NCBI GenBank assembly: GCA_023251675.1
Contig: JAHEYJ010000015.1
Coordinates: 1 to 36,041, forward strand
Length of the DNA stretch: 36,041 nucleotides
Reading direction: 5' to 3'
Source: Bacteroidota bacterium
GTDB lineage: Bacteria; Bacteroidota; Bacteroidia; Palsa-948
Shown here: positions 7,851 through 15,799 of the stretch, piece by piece
How the letters are laid out: each line of letters starts with the position of its first letter
Position numbering within the stretch: position 1 is the stretch's first letter
The notes under the pieces: generated by a model
The model's database searches: none
What the model saw: the letters and a program-made list of their open reading frames with translations, nothing else
What the model was told of the DNA's origin: nothing
Made by a program: the position numbers and the translations under genes

Positions 7851-8615
7851 ATGTTAACCATTAAAAATTTACACGCTGGGATCTCTGAAAAAGAAATTCT
7901 AAAAGGTTTTAACCTGGAAGTGAAAGCCGGAGAGGTCCATGCCATCATGGGGCCGAACGGTTCGGGAAAAAGCACACTGTCAAATGTTCTTGCAGGAAAA
8001 AAAGAATACGAGGTCACCGCCGGCGAAGTAAAATTCAAAGGCAAAGATCTGCTGGTGATGAGTCCGGAAGATCGCGCCCGCGAAGGATTGTTTCTCGCGT
8101 TCCAGTACCCGATAGAAATTCCGGGAGTGAGCAACATTAATTTTCTGAAGACCGCGATCAATGAGATCCGCGCCTACAAAAAAATGCAGCCCATCGATGC
8201 AAAAGATTTTCTGAAATTGGTAAAAGAGAAACAGGCGCTGGTGGAATTACAGGTCACGCTTGCCAATCGCTCGGTGAACGAGGGATTTTCCGGCGGAGAA
8301 AAAAAGCGAAACGAGATCTTTCAGATGGCCATGCTGGAACCTACGCTCTGCATCCTGGATGAAACTGATTCAGGTTTGGATATCGATGCATTGCGGATCG
8401 TGGCGAACGGCGTGAACAAACTTCGTTCTAAAAACCGTTCGTTCGTGGTGATCACGCACTATCAACGATTGCTGGATTACATTATTCCTGATTTTGTCCA
8501 TGTAATGTATGACGGCAGAATTGTAAAATCCGGGGCGAAAGAACTGGCGTTGGAGCTGGAAAAGAAAGGATATGATTGGGTTAAAGAAAAGTTGGCAGTG
8601 GGCAGTGGACAGTAG
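7851..8615 (+). CDS. sufC: Fe-S assembly ATPase SufC
   Basis: ABC-type ATPase of the SufBCD complex, cytoplasmic. Walker A GPNGSGKST is at 34-42, the Q-loop at Gln85, the ABC signature FSGGEKK at 146-152, Walker B CILDETDSGLD at 167-177 and the H-loop His203. Length 254 aa. The final residues AVGSGQ and the TAG stop are encoded by a dispersed GGCAGT repeat (8592-8620), so the native C-terminus has probably been replaced or extended by repeat sequence. All catalytic motifs are intact. Confidence 0.98.
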   Translation: MLTIKNLHAGISEKEILKGFNLEVKAGEVHAIMGPNGSGKSTLSNVLAGKKEYEVTAGEVKFKGKDLLVMSPEDRAREGLFLAFQYPIEIPGVSNINFLKTAINEIRAYKKMQPIDAKDFLKLVKEKQALVELQVTLANRSVNEGFSGGEKKRNEIFQMAMLEPTLCILDETDSGLDIDALRIVANGVNKLRSKNRSFVVITHYQRLLDYIIPDFVHVMYDGRIVKSGAKELALELEKKGYDWVKEKLAVGSGQ

Positions 8616-8663
8616 GCAATAAATGTCAAAAACTTTGCGCTCTTTGCGCCTTTGTGTGAAAAA
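8592..8663. repeat. Dispersed repeats at the sufC-sufD junction
   Basis: Two unrelated repeat types abut. The first is GGCAGTGGGCAGTGGACAGTAGGCA (8594-8618), tandem 7-mers like those at 19951-19980. The second is CTTTGCGCTCTTTGCGCCTTTG (about 8633-8654). The first encodes the SufC C-terminus. The second forms the sufD leader and creates a false upstream TTG start for sufD. Confidence 0.65.
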
Positions 8664-9974
8664 ATGATAGCAACAAAAGAAAATAAGGCGACGATCCCCG
8701 CACAGCTGGAAGGAGAATTCCAAACCCTTCTTTCTAAAACATTTTCGTCAGAGCCCGAATGGCTGAAAGAAAAAAGAAAGGAAGCGTTTGATTCATTCTG
8801 CCAAACCGGACTTCCAACCAGAAAAAATGAAGAGTACAAATACACGGATTTAAAAAAAATATTCTCAGGAAATTTTACTGCCGTTCATAACGAATCACAC
8901 GCGCTCAACTTTATTCCTGCCCCAATTGCAGAAGGAAGCATCCGTCTTGTTTTCATCAATGGATGGCTTCACAAGGATTCTACATTGAGTTCGAAACTTC
9001 CAAAAGGAGTTCTAATTGGCAATTTGGCTACCGACGGGCTGCTGAAACATGCGGATTTTTTGAAAAAAAATTTTTCCTCCAATGAGGATGCTCTTTCACG
9101 TCTCAACGATGCTTTGTGGACAGATGGCGCCTTCGTTTATGTTCCTGAAAATATTCGGCTGGAAATTCCCGTCGAGATCATTCATATTTCCACCGGAAAA
9201 AAAGAATTGCTTTCAAGTCCGCGGCATTTGATCATTGCCGAAAAAAATTCTTCCGTCAGTATCATTGAAAACAATATCTCTGTTGATACCTTCGCGCCGA
9301 TGATCATTAATTCTCAAACCGATATTTTCTCGGGTGAAAATTCCAACGTGCAGTATTATCGTTTGCAGAACGACTGCAGGAATGTTTCCCTGATCTCTTC
9401 AACGCATGTGAAGCAGGAAAAAAATTCACACTTTGATACCAATACGATCACGCTGGGAAATGAATGGACAAGGAACAATCTGCGTATTGATCTCGAAGGA
9501 GAAAATTGTGAATCCCATCTGAACGGATTGTTCGTCACCAACGGAACCGCCCATACCGATAATCATACTTCTGTTCTGCACAACAAACCAAACGGACAGA
9601 GCAATCAGCTGTATAAAGGAATCCTTGACGGAAGATCCACCGGCATTTTCAACGGAAAAATATTTGTTGAACGTGATGCGCAGAAAACAAATGCGTACCA
9701 GAGTTCAAAGAACATCCTGCTGAGCGACGACGCCACCATCAATACAAAACCCCAGCTGGAGATCTATGCCGATGATGTGAAATGTTCGCACGGTTCCTCT
9801 ACAGGAAAACTGGATGAGGATGCTTTGTTCTATCTCCGCACACGAGGATTAAGCGAGGATAGCGCAAGACGATTGCTTTTATATGCGTTTGCAAATGATG
9901 TGTTGAATACAATTAAAAACGAATCGTTGAAAAATTATCTGGAAGAGTTGGTGAATGAACGGCTTGAAAAATGA
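8664..9974 (+). CDS. sufD: Fe-S cluster assembly protein SufD
   Basis: SufB/SufD-family partner in the SufBC2D scaffold complex, thought to help iron entry. I start it at the ATG at 8664 (436 aa). The ORF-track start at 8652 is a TTG inside a repeat leader. Family features are the N-terminal helical part with GLPTRKNEEYKYTDL, the beta-helix core, and the C-terminal block CSHGSSTGKLDEDALFYLRTRGLSEDSARRLLLYAFANDVL with the conserved His. The stop overlaps the sufS start as ATGA, indicating translational coupling. Confidence 0.96.
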   Translation: MIATKENKATIPAQLEGEFQTLLSKTFSSEPEWLKEKRKEAFDSFCQTGLPTRKNEEYKYTDLKKIFSGNFTAVHNESHALNFIPAPIAEGSIRLVFINGWLHKDSTLSSKLPKGVLIGNLATDGLLKHADFLKKNFSSNEDALSRLNDALWTDGAFVYVPENIRLEIPVEIIHISTGKKELLSSPRHLIIAEKNSSVSIIENNISVDTFAPMIINSQTDIFSGENSNVQYYRLQNDCRNVSLISSTHVKQEKNSHFDTNTITLGNEWTRNNLRIDLEGENCESHLNGLFVTNGTAHTDNHTSVLHNKPNGQSNQLYKGILDGRSTGIFNGKIFVERDAQKTNAYQSSKNILLSDDATINTKPQLEIYADDVKCSHGSSTGKLDEDALFYLRTRGLSEDSARRLLLYAFANDVLNTIKNESLKNYLEELVNERLEK

Positions 9975-11236
9975 TAACCAAAGAAAAAAATATAGCACTT
10001 GATGTTCAGAAGGTCCGGAAGGATTTTCCCATTCTTTCACGTAAAGTGAACGGCAAGCCGCTTATTTATTTCGACAGCGGCGCAACGGCTCAGAAACCGA
10101 AGCAAGTGATCGATGCCATTACAAAATACTATTCGGAACAGAACGCAAATATTCACCGCGGCGTTCATACGCTCAGCCAGGAAGTGACCATGGCTTATGA
10201 AAATGCAAGGGAAACCATTCAAAAACATCTTAACGCAAAATATTCTCACGAAATTATTTTTACCCGCGGAACTACTGAATCCATCAACCTAGTTGCATCT
10301 TCATTCGGAAAGAAATTTATTAATGCATGTGATGAAATTATTATTTCCGAGATGGAGCATCACAGCAATATTCTTCCCTGGCAGCAACTATGTGAAGAGA
10401 AAAATGCTGTGTTGAAAGTCGTACCAATAAATGAAAAAGGCGAGTTGCTTTTGGATGATCTCAAAAAATTACTTTCATCCAAAACAAAACTGGTTGCTGT
10501 GACGCATGTATCAAATACACTTGGAACAACAAACCCGGTAAAAGAAATTATTCAGGTGGTGCATTCTTTTCCTTCTCCCTTTAGGGACGGGGCACCTATT
10601 CCTGTTTTGATTGACGGTGCACAGTCGATCCCTCATATGAATGTGGATGTGCAGGAACTGGATGCAGATTTTTATTGTTTCAGTGGACATAAAGTTTACG
10701 GGCCAACCGGTGTAGGAATACTTTACGGAAAAGAAGAATGGCTGAAAAAACTTCCCAACTACCAGGTGGGCGGAGGAACCATCAAAACCGTTTCCTTTTT
10801 GAAAACCGAGTACGCAGATCTTCCGCTTCGGTTTGAAGCCGGCACGCCACATATTGCAGGAGGAATCGGTTTGGCGGTTGCTATTGATTATATAAATGCA
10901 ATCGGTTTACCGGCTATTTTTGCTTACGAACACGAATTGACCGGATACGCAACCGAAAAACTTTCAGCGATCGAAGGATTGAAGATCATCGGCACCGCAA
11001 AAAATAAAGCAAGTGTTCTTTCATTTGTTCTCGATGGAATTCATCCTTATGATGCAGGCGTGATCCTCGACCAGCTTGGCATTGCCGTCCGAACCGGGCA
11101 TCATTGCACCCAGCCGATCATGGAAAAATTCGGAATTGCCGGAACAATACGGGCTTCTTTGGCTTTTTATAATACGAAAGAAGAAATTGATGAACTGGTA
11201 AAAGGGATAAATAAAGTAAACCAAATGCTGAAATAA
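9971..11236 (+). CDS. sufS: Cysteine desulfurase SufS, with a repeat-derived insertion
   Basis: PLP enzyme that removes sulfur from L-cysteine as a persulfide for cluster building. The PLP lysine is Lys241 in FSGHKVYGPTG and the persulfide cysteine is Cys379 in RTGHHCTQP, as in group II desulfurases. Length 421 aa, about 10 longer than usual. The excess lies at residues 199-211 (SFPSPFRDGAPIP), between the helix NPVKEII and the strand VLIDGAQ, where the family normally has a short loop. The DNA there holds the palindrome TCCCTttAGGGA and looks like an inserted dispersed repeat kept in frame. The enzyme is probably functional because the insertion is in a surface loop (inference). ATGA overlap with sufD. 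Confidence 0.96.
   Translation: MITKEKNIALDVQKVRKDFPILSRKVNGKPLIYFDSGATAQKPKQVIDAITKYYSEQNANIHRGVHTLSQEVTMAYENARETIQKHLNAKYSHEIIFTRGTTESINLVASSFGKKFINACDEIIISEMEHHSNILPWQQLCEEKNAVLKVVPINEKGELLLDDLKKLLSSKTKLVAVTHVSNTLGTTNPVKEIIQVVHSFPSPFRDGAPIPVLIDGAQSIPHMNVDVQELDADFYCFSGHKVYGPTGVGILYGKEEWLKKLPNYQVGGGTIKTVSFLKTEYADLPLRFEAGTPHIAGGIGLAVAIDYINAIGLPAIFAYEHELTGYATEKLSAIEGLKIIGTAKNKASVLSFVLDGIHPYDAGVILDQLGIAVRTGHHCTQPIMEKFGIAGTIRASLAFYNTKEEIDELVKGINKVNQMLK
10565..10603. repeat. Palindromic repeat inserted in frame within sufS
   Basis: CCTTCTCCCTTTAGGGACGG with core palindrome TCCCT-tt-AGGGA (10576-10587). It encodes SFPSPFRDGAPIP, which has no counterpart in ordinary SufS proteins as I know them. 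Confidence 0.6.
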
Positions 11237-11243
11237 TACATTC

Positions 11244-11310
11244 ACCACTAAGACACTCAGCGCACTAAGAAACACTTAGTGGATCTGAGTGGCCTTAGTG
11301 CCTTAGTGGT
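11244..11310. repeat. ACCACTAAG nested palindrome between sufS and sufE
   Basis: Three nested arm pairs: ACCACTAAG/CTTAGTGGT (11244-11252 and 11302-11310), CACTCAG/CTGAGTG (11254-11260 and 11285-11291) and CACTAAG/CTTAGTG (11263-11269 and 11275-11281). The 67-bp unit fills the sufS-sufE gap and ends 5 nt before the sufE ATG, so it also forms the translation-initiation region of sufE. Confidence 0.8.
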
Positions 11311-11315
11311 AAAAA

Positions 11316-11735
11316 ATGAGAATAGAGGAAACAGAAAAAGAAATCGCCGAAGAGTTTTCCATGTTTGAGGATTGGATGGGAAAGTACGAGCACATCATTG
11401 AACTTGGAAAGTCATTACCGATGATCGATGCAAAATATAAAACCGATGATCGCCTGATAAAAGGATGCCAGAGCAAGGTATGGCTGCATTCGGAATTCAA
11501 AGAAGGGAAAATATTTTTCACTGCCGACAGTGATGCGATCATCACAAAAGGGCTGGTTGCCCTGGTGATCAGGGTTCTTTCAGGCCACACGCCGGATGAG
11601 ATCGTAAATGCAAAAATGGAATTCATCAACCAGATCGGGCTTACCCGGCATCTTTCACCAACACGTGCAAATGGTTTGGTGAACATGATCAAACAAATGA
11701 AACTGGATGCATTAGCATTAAAAGCAAAAGTATGA
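11316..11735 (+). CDS. sufE: Cysteine desulfuration protein SufE
   Basis: Accepts persulfide sulfur from SufS and delivers it to SufBCD. 139 residues, the normal length. The acceptor Cys51 lies in the motif DRLIKGCQSKVW, at the same position as in E. coli SufE. The C-terminal half IRVLSGHTPDEIVNAK is also typical. The ATG at 11316 follows an A-run directly after the nested palindrome. The stop overlaps the next start as ATGA. No unusual features. Confidence 0.97.
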   Translation: MRIEETEKEIAEEFSMFEDWMGKYEHIIELGKSLPMIDAKYKTDDRLIKGCQSKVWLHSEFKEGKIFFTADSDAIITKGLVALVIRVLSGHTPDEIVNAKMEFINQIGLTRHLSPTRANGLVNMIKQMKLDALALKAKV

Positions 11736-12061
11736 GCGCAATAATTATATCAGAGAATGCGGCTTTGGCCCAGACGGTTATCGATATCATCAAAACCTGT
11801 TACGATCCTGAGATACCGGTCGATATCTGGGAACTTGGCCTGATCTACGAAATCAAAATAGATGAACAGAATAACCTGTCAGTTAAAATGACCCTGACCT
11901 CACCTTCCTGCCCGGTAGCCGAATCCCTGCCCCCGGAAGTAGAACAGAAATTAAAAAAGATCTCAGGTATCGCATCGGCAAAAGTGATCCTGACCTTTAA
12001 TCCTCCCTGGACAAAAGATATGATGAGCGAAGTAGCGCAGGTAGAACTTGGTTTCATGTAA
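11732..12061 (+). CDS. sufT: SufT-type DUF59 Fe-S maturation protein
   Basis: A 109-residue single-domain DUF59 (MIP18/SufT) protein, an accessory factor for Fe-S protein maturation. Diagnostic parts are CYDPEIPVDIWELGLIYEI near residues 23-41 and the conserved cysteine Cys60 in TSPSCPVAESLP, then the C-terminal FNPPWTKDMMSEVAQVELGF. It overlaps sufE by ATGA and is followed 1 nt later by the DUF2480 gene. The gene order sufS-sufE-DUF59-DUF2480 is typical of Bacteroidota. The exact symbol differs between annotations (sufT, or paaD-like), but the domain call is secure. Confidence 0.92.
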   Translation: MSAIIISENAALAQTVIDIIKTCYDPEIPVDIWELGLIYEIKIDEQNNLSVKMTLTSPSCPVAESLPPEVEQKLKKISGIASAKVILTFNPPWTKDMMSEVAQVELGFM

Positions 12062-12062
12062 A

Positions 12063-12569
12063 ATGGAAAAAGAGATCGTCAATAGAGTTGCCGAAAGTGA
12101 TCTGGTGGAGATCAATCTTGAAGATCACTATCCGAAAGGCGAACGCATGCTGATCGATATGAAAGAAAATTTATTCCAGGGACTGATTCTGAAAGAAAAA
12201 GATTTCCGCGAATTTGTAAAGAATGAGAACTGGAGCAGGTACAAAGACAAATTCGTTGCCATCACCTGTTCGGCGGATGCTATTGTTCCGACATGGGCCT
12301 ACATGCTGATCGCCGCATCGCTTCAACCCTTTGCAAAAAAATTCGTATTCGGTGATCTGAAAGCGCTTGAGACAATATTGTTCATTGAATCACTTTCAAA
12401 ATTTAATCCTGAGATCTTCCGAGATAAAAAAGTGATGATTAAAGGCTGCGGAAACCTTCCTGTCCCTGAATCCGCCTATGTAGAACTAACACGGCTCCTG
12501 ATGCCGGTAGTTAAAAGCATCATGTATGGCGAAGCGTGTTCCGCCGTTCCGGTTTACAAGCTAAAATAA
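12063..12569 (+). CDS. DUF2480 family protein, last gene of suf operon
   Basis: A 168-residue cytoplasmic protein of the Bacteroidota family DUF2480, found regularly at the 3' end of suf loci; its biochemical role is unknown. I start it at the ATG at 12063, not the TTG at 12048, because this leaves a 1-nt gap after the sufT stop and gives the usual N-terminus MEKEIVNRVAESDLVEINLEDHYP. Visible features are a conserved TCSADAIVPTWAYMLIA segment and a C-terminal GCGNLPVPESAYVELT with a cysteine that could bind metal. It is convergent with the following membrane-protein gene, with a 5-nt gap. Confidence 0.85.
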   Translation: MEKEIVNRVAESDLVEINLEDHYPKGERMLIDMKENLFQGLILKEKDFREFVKNENWSRYKDKFVAITCSADAIVPTWAYMLIAASLQPFAKKFVFGDLKALETILFIESLSKFNPEIFRDKKVMIKGCGNLPVPESAYVELTRLLMPVVKSIMYGEACSAVPVYKLK

Positions 12570-12574
12570 TTTAT

Positions 12575-13486
12575 TTAAAAATACACTTTGATGAATTCCT
12601 GCACCGCGGGAAATGCCACTGCTAATGCAGCAAGCATCAACGAACCCCAAAGTTTCCATTTCTCTTTAGAAGTAAGCGCCAGAACGGATTCCTCGATCCA
12701 ATAAGCCAGCCGAATGGGAGGAAGTGCCAACAATGTCATTGCGAGGTAAATGAAAAATAAAAGGCAGCCCGTTGTCAATGCCGGATCTCCGCCTACAAAC
12801 GCATCATGGATAAATTGTTTATTGCCCTCGTTGATGGGCGTCCAGAACGCAGTAAACAGCATGAAGGCATATAAATGCAAAACAACATCTGAAACAAATT
12901 CTTTCTTTTTATATTCCCCTGAATTCAGTTTGGGAAGATTTTTATTCAGCCATTCTTTTTTTGCTGTTTCTTCTTTTTCCTTATCCCATTTGTCATCCTG
13001 TGCCGTGCTTCCGAACACTCCGGATTCCGCATACGTGTACGCAAGTACGCCGCATTCAAACAGCAGCGCGGCAACCATAACCCTTATAAAGAAAGGTGAT
13101 TGGTTCTCTTGTTCCGGATCGAAACCGAATCCGGTCATGGCGAGCATAACGAAACCAAAACGAAACAACATCCTGGAAACAACTCCATAACTTATGACAC
13201 AGCCGGGCTGCGGAATAACATAATCTTTACCGGTTTGTTTTATTATTTGCAGGCGCTTTTCATTTGCCCTGAGCCGGATTATTTTTGTTTTGAAGATGAA
13301 TGAATAGAGTTCGGCTACATAAATGATCAATCCGAATACCGCTACCAAAATATTTCTGTTGCCTTGAAAAACATATTCATTTATAAAGGGAGCAATGAAA
13401 AAGTAATATAGTGCAAACAGAATATTGAAGTAATATCCGTTCGGCCGGACCTCATTTTCCAAAACCTTGTTTTGAAACAGTTTCAT
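12575..13486 (-). CDS. Multi-pass membrane protein of unknown function
   Basis: A 303-residue integral membrane protein with about seven hydrophobic segments, from ILFALYYFFIAPFI near the start to LMLAALAVAFPAVQEF at the end, and a charged loop rich in Lys and Glu in the middle (DKWDKEKEETAKKEW). I choose the ATG at 13486, which overlaps the upstream stop as ATGA, over the longer ORF start at 13591, which would run through the end of the previous gene. I do not recognise a family. It is translationally coupled to the 112-aa conserved protein, so the two may act together. Confidence 0.7.
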   Translation of the reverse strand: MKLFQNKVLENEVRPNGYYFNILFALYYFFIAPFINEYVFQGNRNILVAVFGLIIYVAELYSFIFKTKIIRLRANEKRLQIIKQTGKDYVIPQPGCVISYGVVSRMLFRFGFVMLAMTGFGFDPEQENQSPFFIRVMVAALLFECGVLAYTYAESGVFGSTAQDDKWDKEKEETAKKEWLNKNLPKLNSGEYKKKEFVSDVVLHLYAFMLFTAFWTPINEGNKQFIHDAFVGGDPALTTGCLLFFIYLAMTLLALPPIRLAYWIEESVLALTSKEKWKLWGSLMLAALAVAFPAVQEFIKVYF

Positions 13487-13821
13487 AAACCGACCTTTTG
13501 AAAATACAGAACGATCGCCTGTTTGATCAGCCGCTCCTGTTCCGCCGGTTTGAGCAAGGGAAGTTTTGCTGATGATGTCCAGTGAGGCCATCCGTCCTCA
13601 TCTTTTCCCGCAAACACATAATAGCCGTATTCTTCCAGCAGCGTACAAACTGCAATATGCATAATACCTAGTTTTTCGTCCTTGGAAAATATTTTATGCC
13701 CTTTGCCCAGTTCTTGTACGCCGATGAGGAATAAAACACCCTTCATATCGATTTCCTCACCGAATTGAAGCGATAGCTGCTTTACAATTTTTATTAATTC
13801 GATTTCTACCTCTGCATCCAT
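13483..13821 (-). CDS. Conserved Bacteroidota hypothetical protein
   Basis: A 112-residue soluble protein with the pattern FLIGVQELGKGHKIFSKDEKLGIMHIAVCTLLEEYGYY, then GWPHWTSSAKLP. I recognise this pattern as a conserved uncharacterised family in Bacteroidota but cannot name a function. No signal peptide or transmembrane segment. It heads a two-gene unit with the membrane protein and is divergent from cvpA. A -7-like TATATTCG at 13845-13852 (minus strand) precedes it. Confidence 0.75.
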   Translation of the reverse strand: MDAEVEIELIKIVKQLSLQFGEEIDMKGVLFLIGVQELGKGHKIFSKDEKLGIMHIAVCTLLEEYGYYVFAGKDEDGWPHWTSSAKLPLLKPAEQERLIKQAIVLYFQKVGL

Positions 13822-13844
13822 TTTGTTCGAATAACGAATTCTTG

Positions 13845-13852
13845 CGAATATA
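13845..13852 (-). promoter_or_regulatory. Candidate -7 element TATATTCG
   Basis: Matches TAnnTTCG, the variant seen before several genes in this window, 24 nt before the ATG at 13821. The -33 element is unclear. Confidence 0.35.
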
Positions 13853-13902
13853 CCAATGATTATTTTTCAATACCTGTTTGTGAACAGAATCTTCCTGTGA
13901 CG

Positions 13903-13933
13903 TTGATCCGCCATGTGTGCATTCGTAAATTCG
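13903..13933 (+). promoter_or_regulatory. Candidate cvpA promoter
   Basis: TTG (13903-13905), 20-nt spacer, TAAATTCG (13926-13933). The implied start near 13940 lies downstream of the ORF-track start at 13913 and supports translation from the ATG at 13955. Confidence 0.45.
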
Positions 13934-13954
13934 TACCGATTAGTTATCCGAACC

Positions 13955-14500
13955 ATGAACTATATCGATATCATTCTCATCATTCCTCTCCTTTGGGGAT
14001 TGTATAAAGGTTTTTCGAAAGGACTTATCATTGAAGCGGCCACGCTCATCGCATTCGGACTAGCAGTTTGGGGGGCGGTCAAGTTCCATGATTTCCTTTC
14101 CGGATGGATGAAAAATTCGATGGGATGGGATTCAAAGTACATTCCGTTGGTCTCTTTCGCACTGATCTTCATAGGAGTTTTACTGACTGTGTTCGGAATT
14201 GCAAAGCTTCTTGAAAAAATTGTCAAATCTGTTTCGCTTGGCTTTGTGAATAAACTGGGAGGAGCTATCTTTGGAATGCTGAAATTCGGGTTGATCCTGA
14301 GCATGCTTATTTTTTTTCTGGAAGCAATAAACAAAACCGTTCCTTTTATTCCGGCGGAGACAAAAAAGAACTCCCTGCTCTATGTACACGTACAGAAAAT
14401 TGCGCCGTTGGTAATTCCCGGGTTGAGTGAAAGCGATCTAAGCCGGATGATACCAAATACTGATTCGTTGAACGTTAAGGTGAACGTAAAAGTAAAATAA
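13955..14500 (+). CDS. cvpA: CvpA family membrane protein
   Basis: A 181-residue inner-membrane protein of the CvpA family (colicin V production/toxin-resistance type), linked elsewhere to envelope homeostasis. The start MNYIDIILIIPLLWGLYKGFSKGL is the family signature, with four hydrophobic segments in the first 125 residues and a short polar tail. I use the ATG at 13955; the 14 extra residues in the track come from an upstream ATG that would precede the likely transcription start. It is convergent with pgk, with a 7-nt gap between stops and no obvious terminator. Confidence 0.85.
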   Translation: MNYIDIILIIPLLWGLYKGFSKGLIIEAATLIAFGLAVWGAVKFHDFLSGWMKNSMGWDSKYIPLVSFALIFIGVLLTVFGIAKLLEKIVKSVSLGFVNKLGGAIFGMLKFGLILSMLIFFLEAINKTVPFIPAETKKNSLLYVHVQKIAPLVIPGLSESDLSRMIPNTDSLNVKVNVKVK

Positions 14501-14507
14501 CGTTAAA

Positions 14508-15698
14508 CTATTTCTCCACAGCTTCCACACCCGGCAATGTTCCGCTCTCAATATATTCAAGCAGCGCACCTCCGCCGGTAGAAACATAGCTCACTTTATC
14601 CGCCAAATGATATTTATTGATTGCCGTAATAGAATCCCCACCACCGATCAATGAGAAAGCTCCCTTAGAAGTTGCTGCTGCCACTGCTACTGCCACTGAC
14701 TTTGTCCCATGTTCGAAACTGTTCATTTCAAAAACGCCCATCGGTCCATTCCACAGAATGGTCCTGGACTTTGCAATAACATCAGTGAATATTTTTTCAG
14801 ATTTTTCACCGATGTCAAGCCCGATCCATCCATCCGGAATGGCATTGATGTCGGTCGTTTTTTTATTGGCATTGTCTGCAATGGCATCGGCGGCAATAGC
14901 ATCAACCGGAAGATAGATATTCACTCCGGATTTTTTTGCGTCTTCAAGGATCTTCTTTGCATTTTCGATCCGGTCTTCTTCCAGCAGCGACTTTCCTATT
15001 TTTCCACCCATTGCTTTTGCAAAAGTGAATGCCATCCCTCCGCCAATTATAATATTGTCGGCTTTCTTCATCAGCTGTTCGAGTATCAGAATTTTATCAG
15101 AAACCTTCGCACCGCCCATAATGGCTGTGAATGGTTTTGCTGCATTGTTCATCACTTTATCGATGCTCGCCAGCTCTCCGCTCATTACATACCCAAAACA
15201 TTTTGCATTCGGAAAAAATTTAGCGATGACAGCCGTGGAAGCATGCGCGCGGTGAGCCGTACCGAAAGCATCGTTCACATAAAAAGTTCCCAGTTCAGAT
15301 AATTTTTTTGCAAAACCTTCATCTCCTTTTTCTTCCTGTTTATAGAAGCGCAGATTCTCCAGCAAAAGGACTTCCCCGCTTTTAAGTCCTGCGGAAAGAT
15401 TTTTTGCATCCTCACCAATGCAGTCGCCTGCAAATTTTACATTGACCCCCAGAAGTTTACCCAGGTGGCTGACGATATGCTTCAGAGAATATTTCTCCGC
15501 CGGGCCTTCCTTCGGCCGGCCCAAATGCGACATCAACACAACACTGCCGCCATCTTTCAGAATCTTTTTTATGGTTGGGATGGCTGCGCGGATACGTGTA
15601 TCGTCCGTAATGTTGAACTGCCCATCCAACGGAACGTTGAAATCCACACGTATGAGCGCATGTTTACCTGAGAAATTAAAATTATCTACTGTCTTCAT
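14508..15698 (-). CDS. pgk: Phosphoglycerate kinase
   Basis: Glycolytic enzyme making ATP and 3-phosphoglycerate from 1,3-bisphosphoglycerate. The 396-residue length is normal. The signature RVDFNVPLD is near residues 17-25, the helix motif [10 protein letters not shown] is in the middle, and the nucleotide-binding loops [15 protein letters not shown] and GGGDSITAI are in the C-terminal domain, with the end [24 protein letters not shown]. It is monocistronic, with a strong promoter at 15722-15752, and is divergent from holB. No anomalies are seen. Confidence 0.98.
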   Translation of the reverse strand: MKTVDNFNFSGKHALIRVDFNVPLDGQFNITDDTRIRAAIPTIKKILKDGGSVVLMSHLGRPKEGPAEKYSLKHIVSHLGKLLGVNVKFAGDCIGEDAKNLSAGLKSGEVLLLENLRFYKQEEKGDEGFAKKLSELGTFYVNDAFGTAHRAHASTAVIAKFFPNAKCFGYVMSGELASIDKVMNNAAKPFTAIMGGAKVSDKILILEQLMKKADNIIIGGGMAFTFAKAMGGKIGKSLLEEDRIENAKKILEDAKKSGVNIYLPVDAIAADAIADNANKKTTDINAIPDGWIGLDIGEKSEKIFTDVIAKSRTILWNGPMGVFEMNSFEHGTKSVAVAVAAATSKGAFSLIGGGDSITAINKYHLADKVSYVSTGGGALLEYIESGTLPGVEAVEK

Positions 15699-15721
15699 AG
15701 ATAAAAGGTTTTTGTTTTGCG

Positions 15722-15752
15722 CAAAAGTATTCTTTTGAGCTTACTGAACAAA
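15722..15752 (-). promoter_or_regulatory. pgk promoter
   Basis: On the minus strand: TTTG (15749-15752), 19-nt spacer, TACTTTTG (15722-15729). This is the best consensus match in the window, with a start site about 17 nt before the pgk ATG. Confidence 0.65.
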
Positions 15753-15787
15753 TGATTTTTCCACGTTTAACGATCACATTCTCTGGC

Positions 15788-15795
15788 TATATTTG
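15788..15795 (+). promoter_or_regulatory. holB -7 element next to the start codon
   Basis: TATATTTG ends 4 nt before the holB ATG at 15800. If used, transcription would begin at or next to the ATG, giving a leaderless or nearly leaderless mRNA. The -33 is poor (GTTTAA 18 nt upstream). Confidence 0.4.
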
Positions 15796-15799
15796 ATAA

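Noticed and set aside
8652-8663. Upstream TTG start for sufD
   Set aside because: Lies in a CTTTGCGCCTTTGTG repeat; ATG at 8664 is preferred.
14709-15302. 197-aa plus-strand ORF
   Set aside because: Antisense shadow of pgk.
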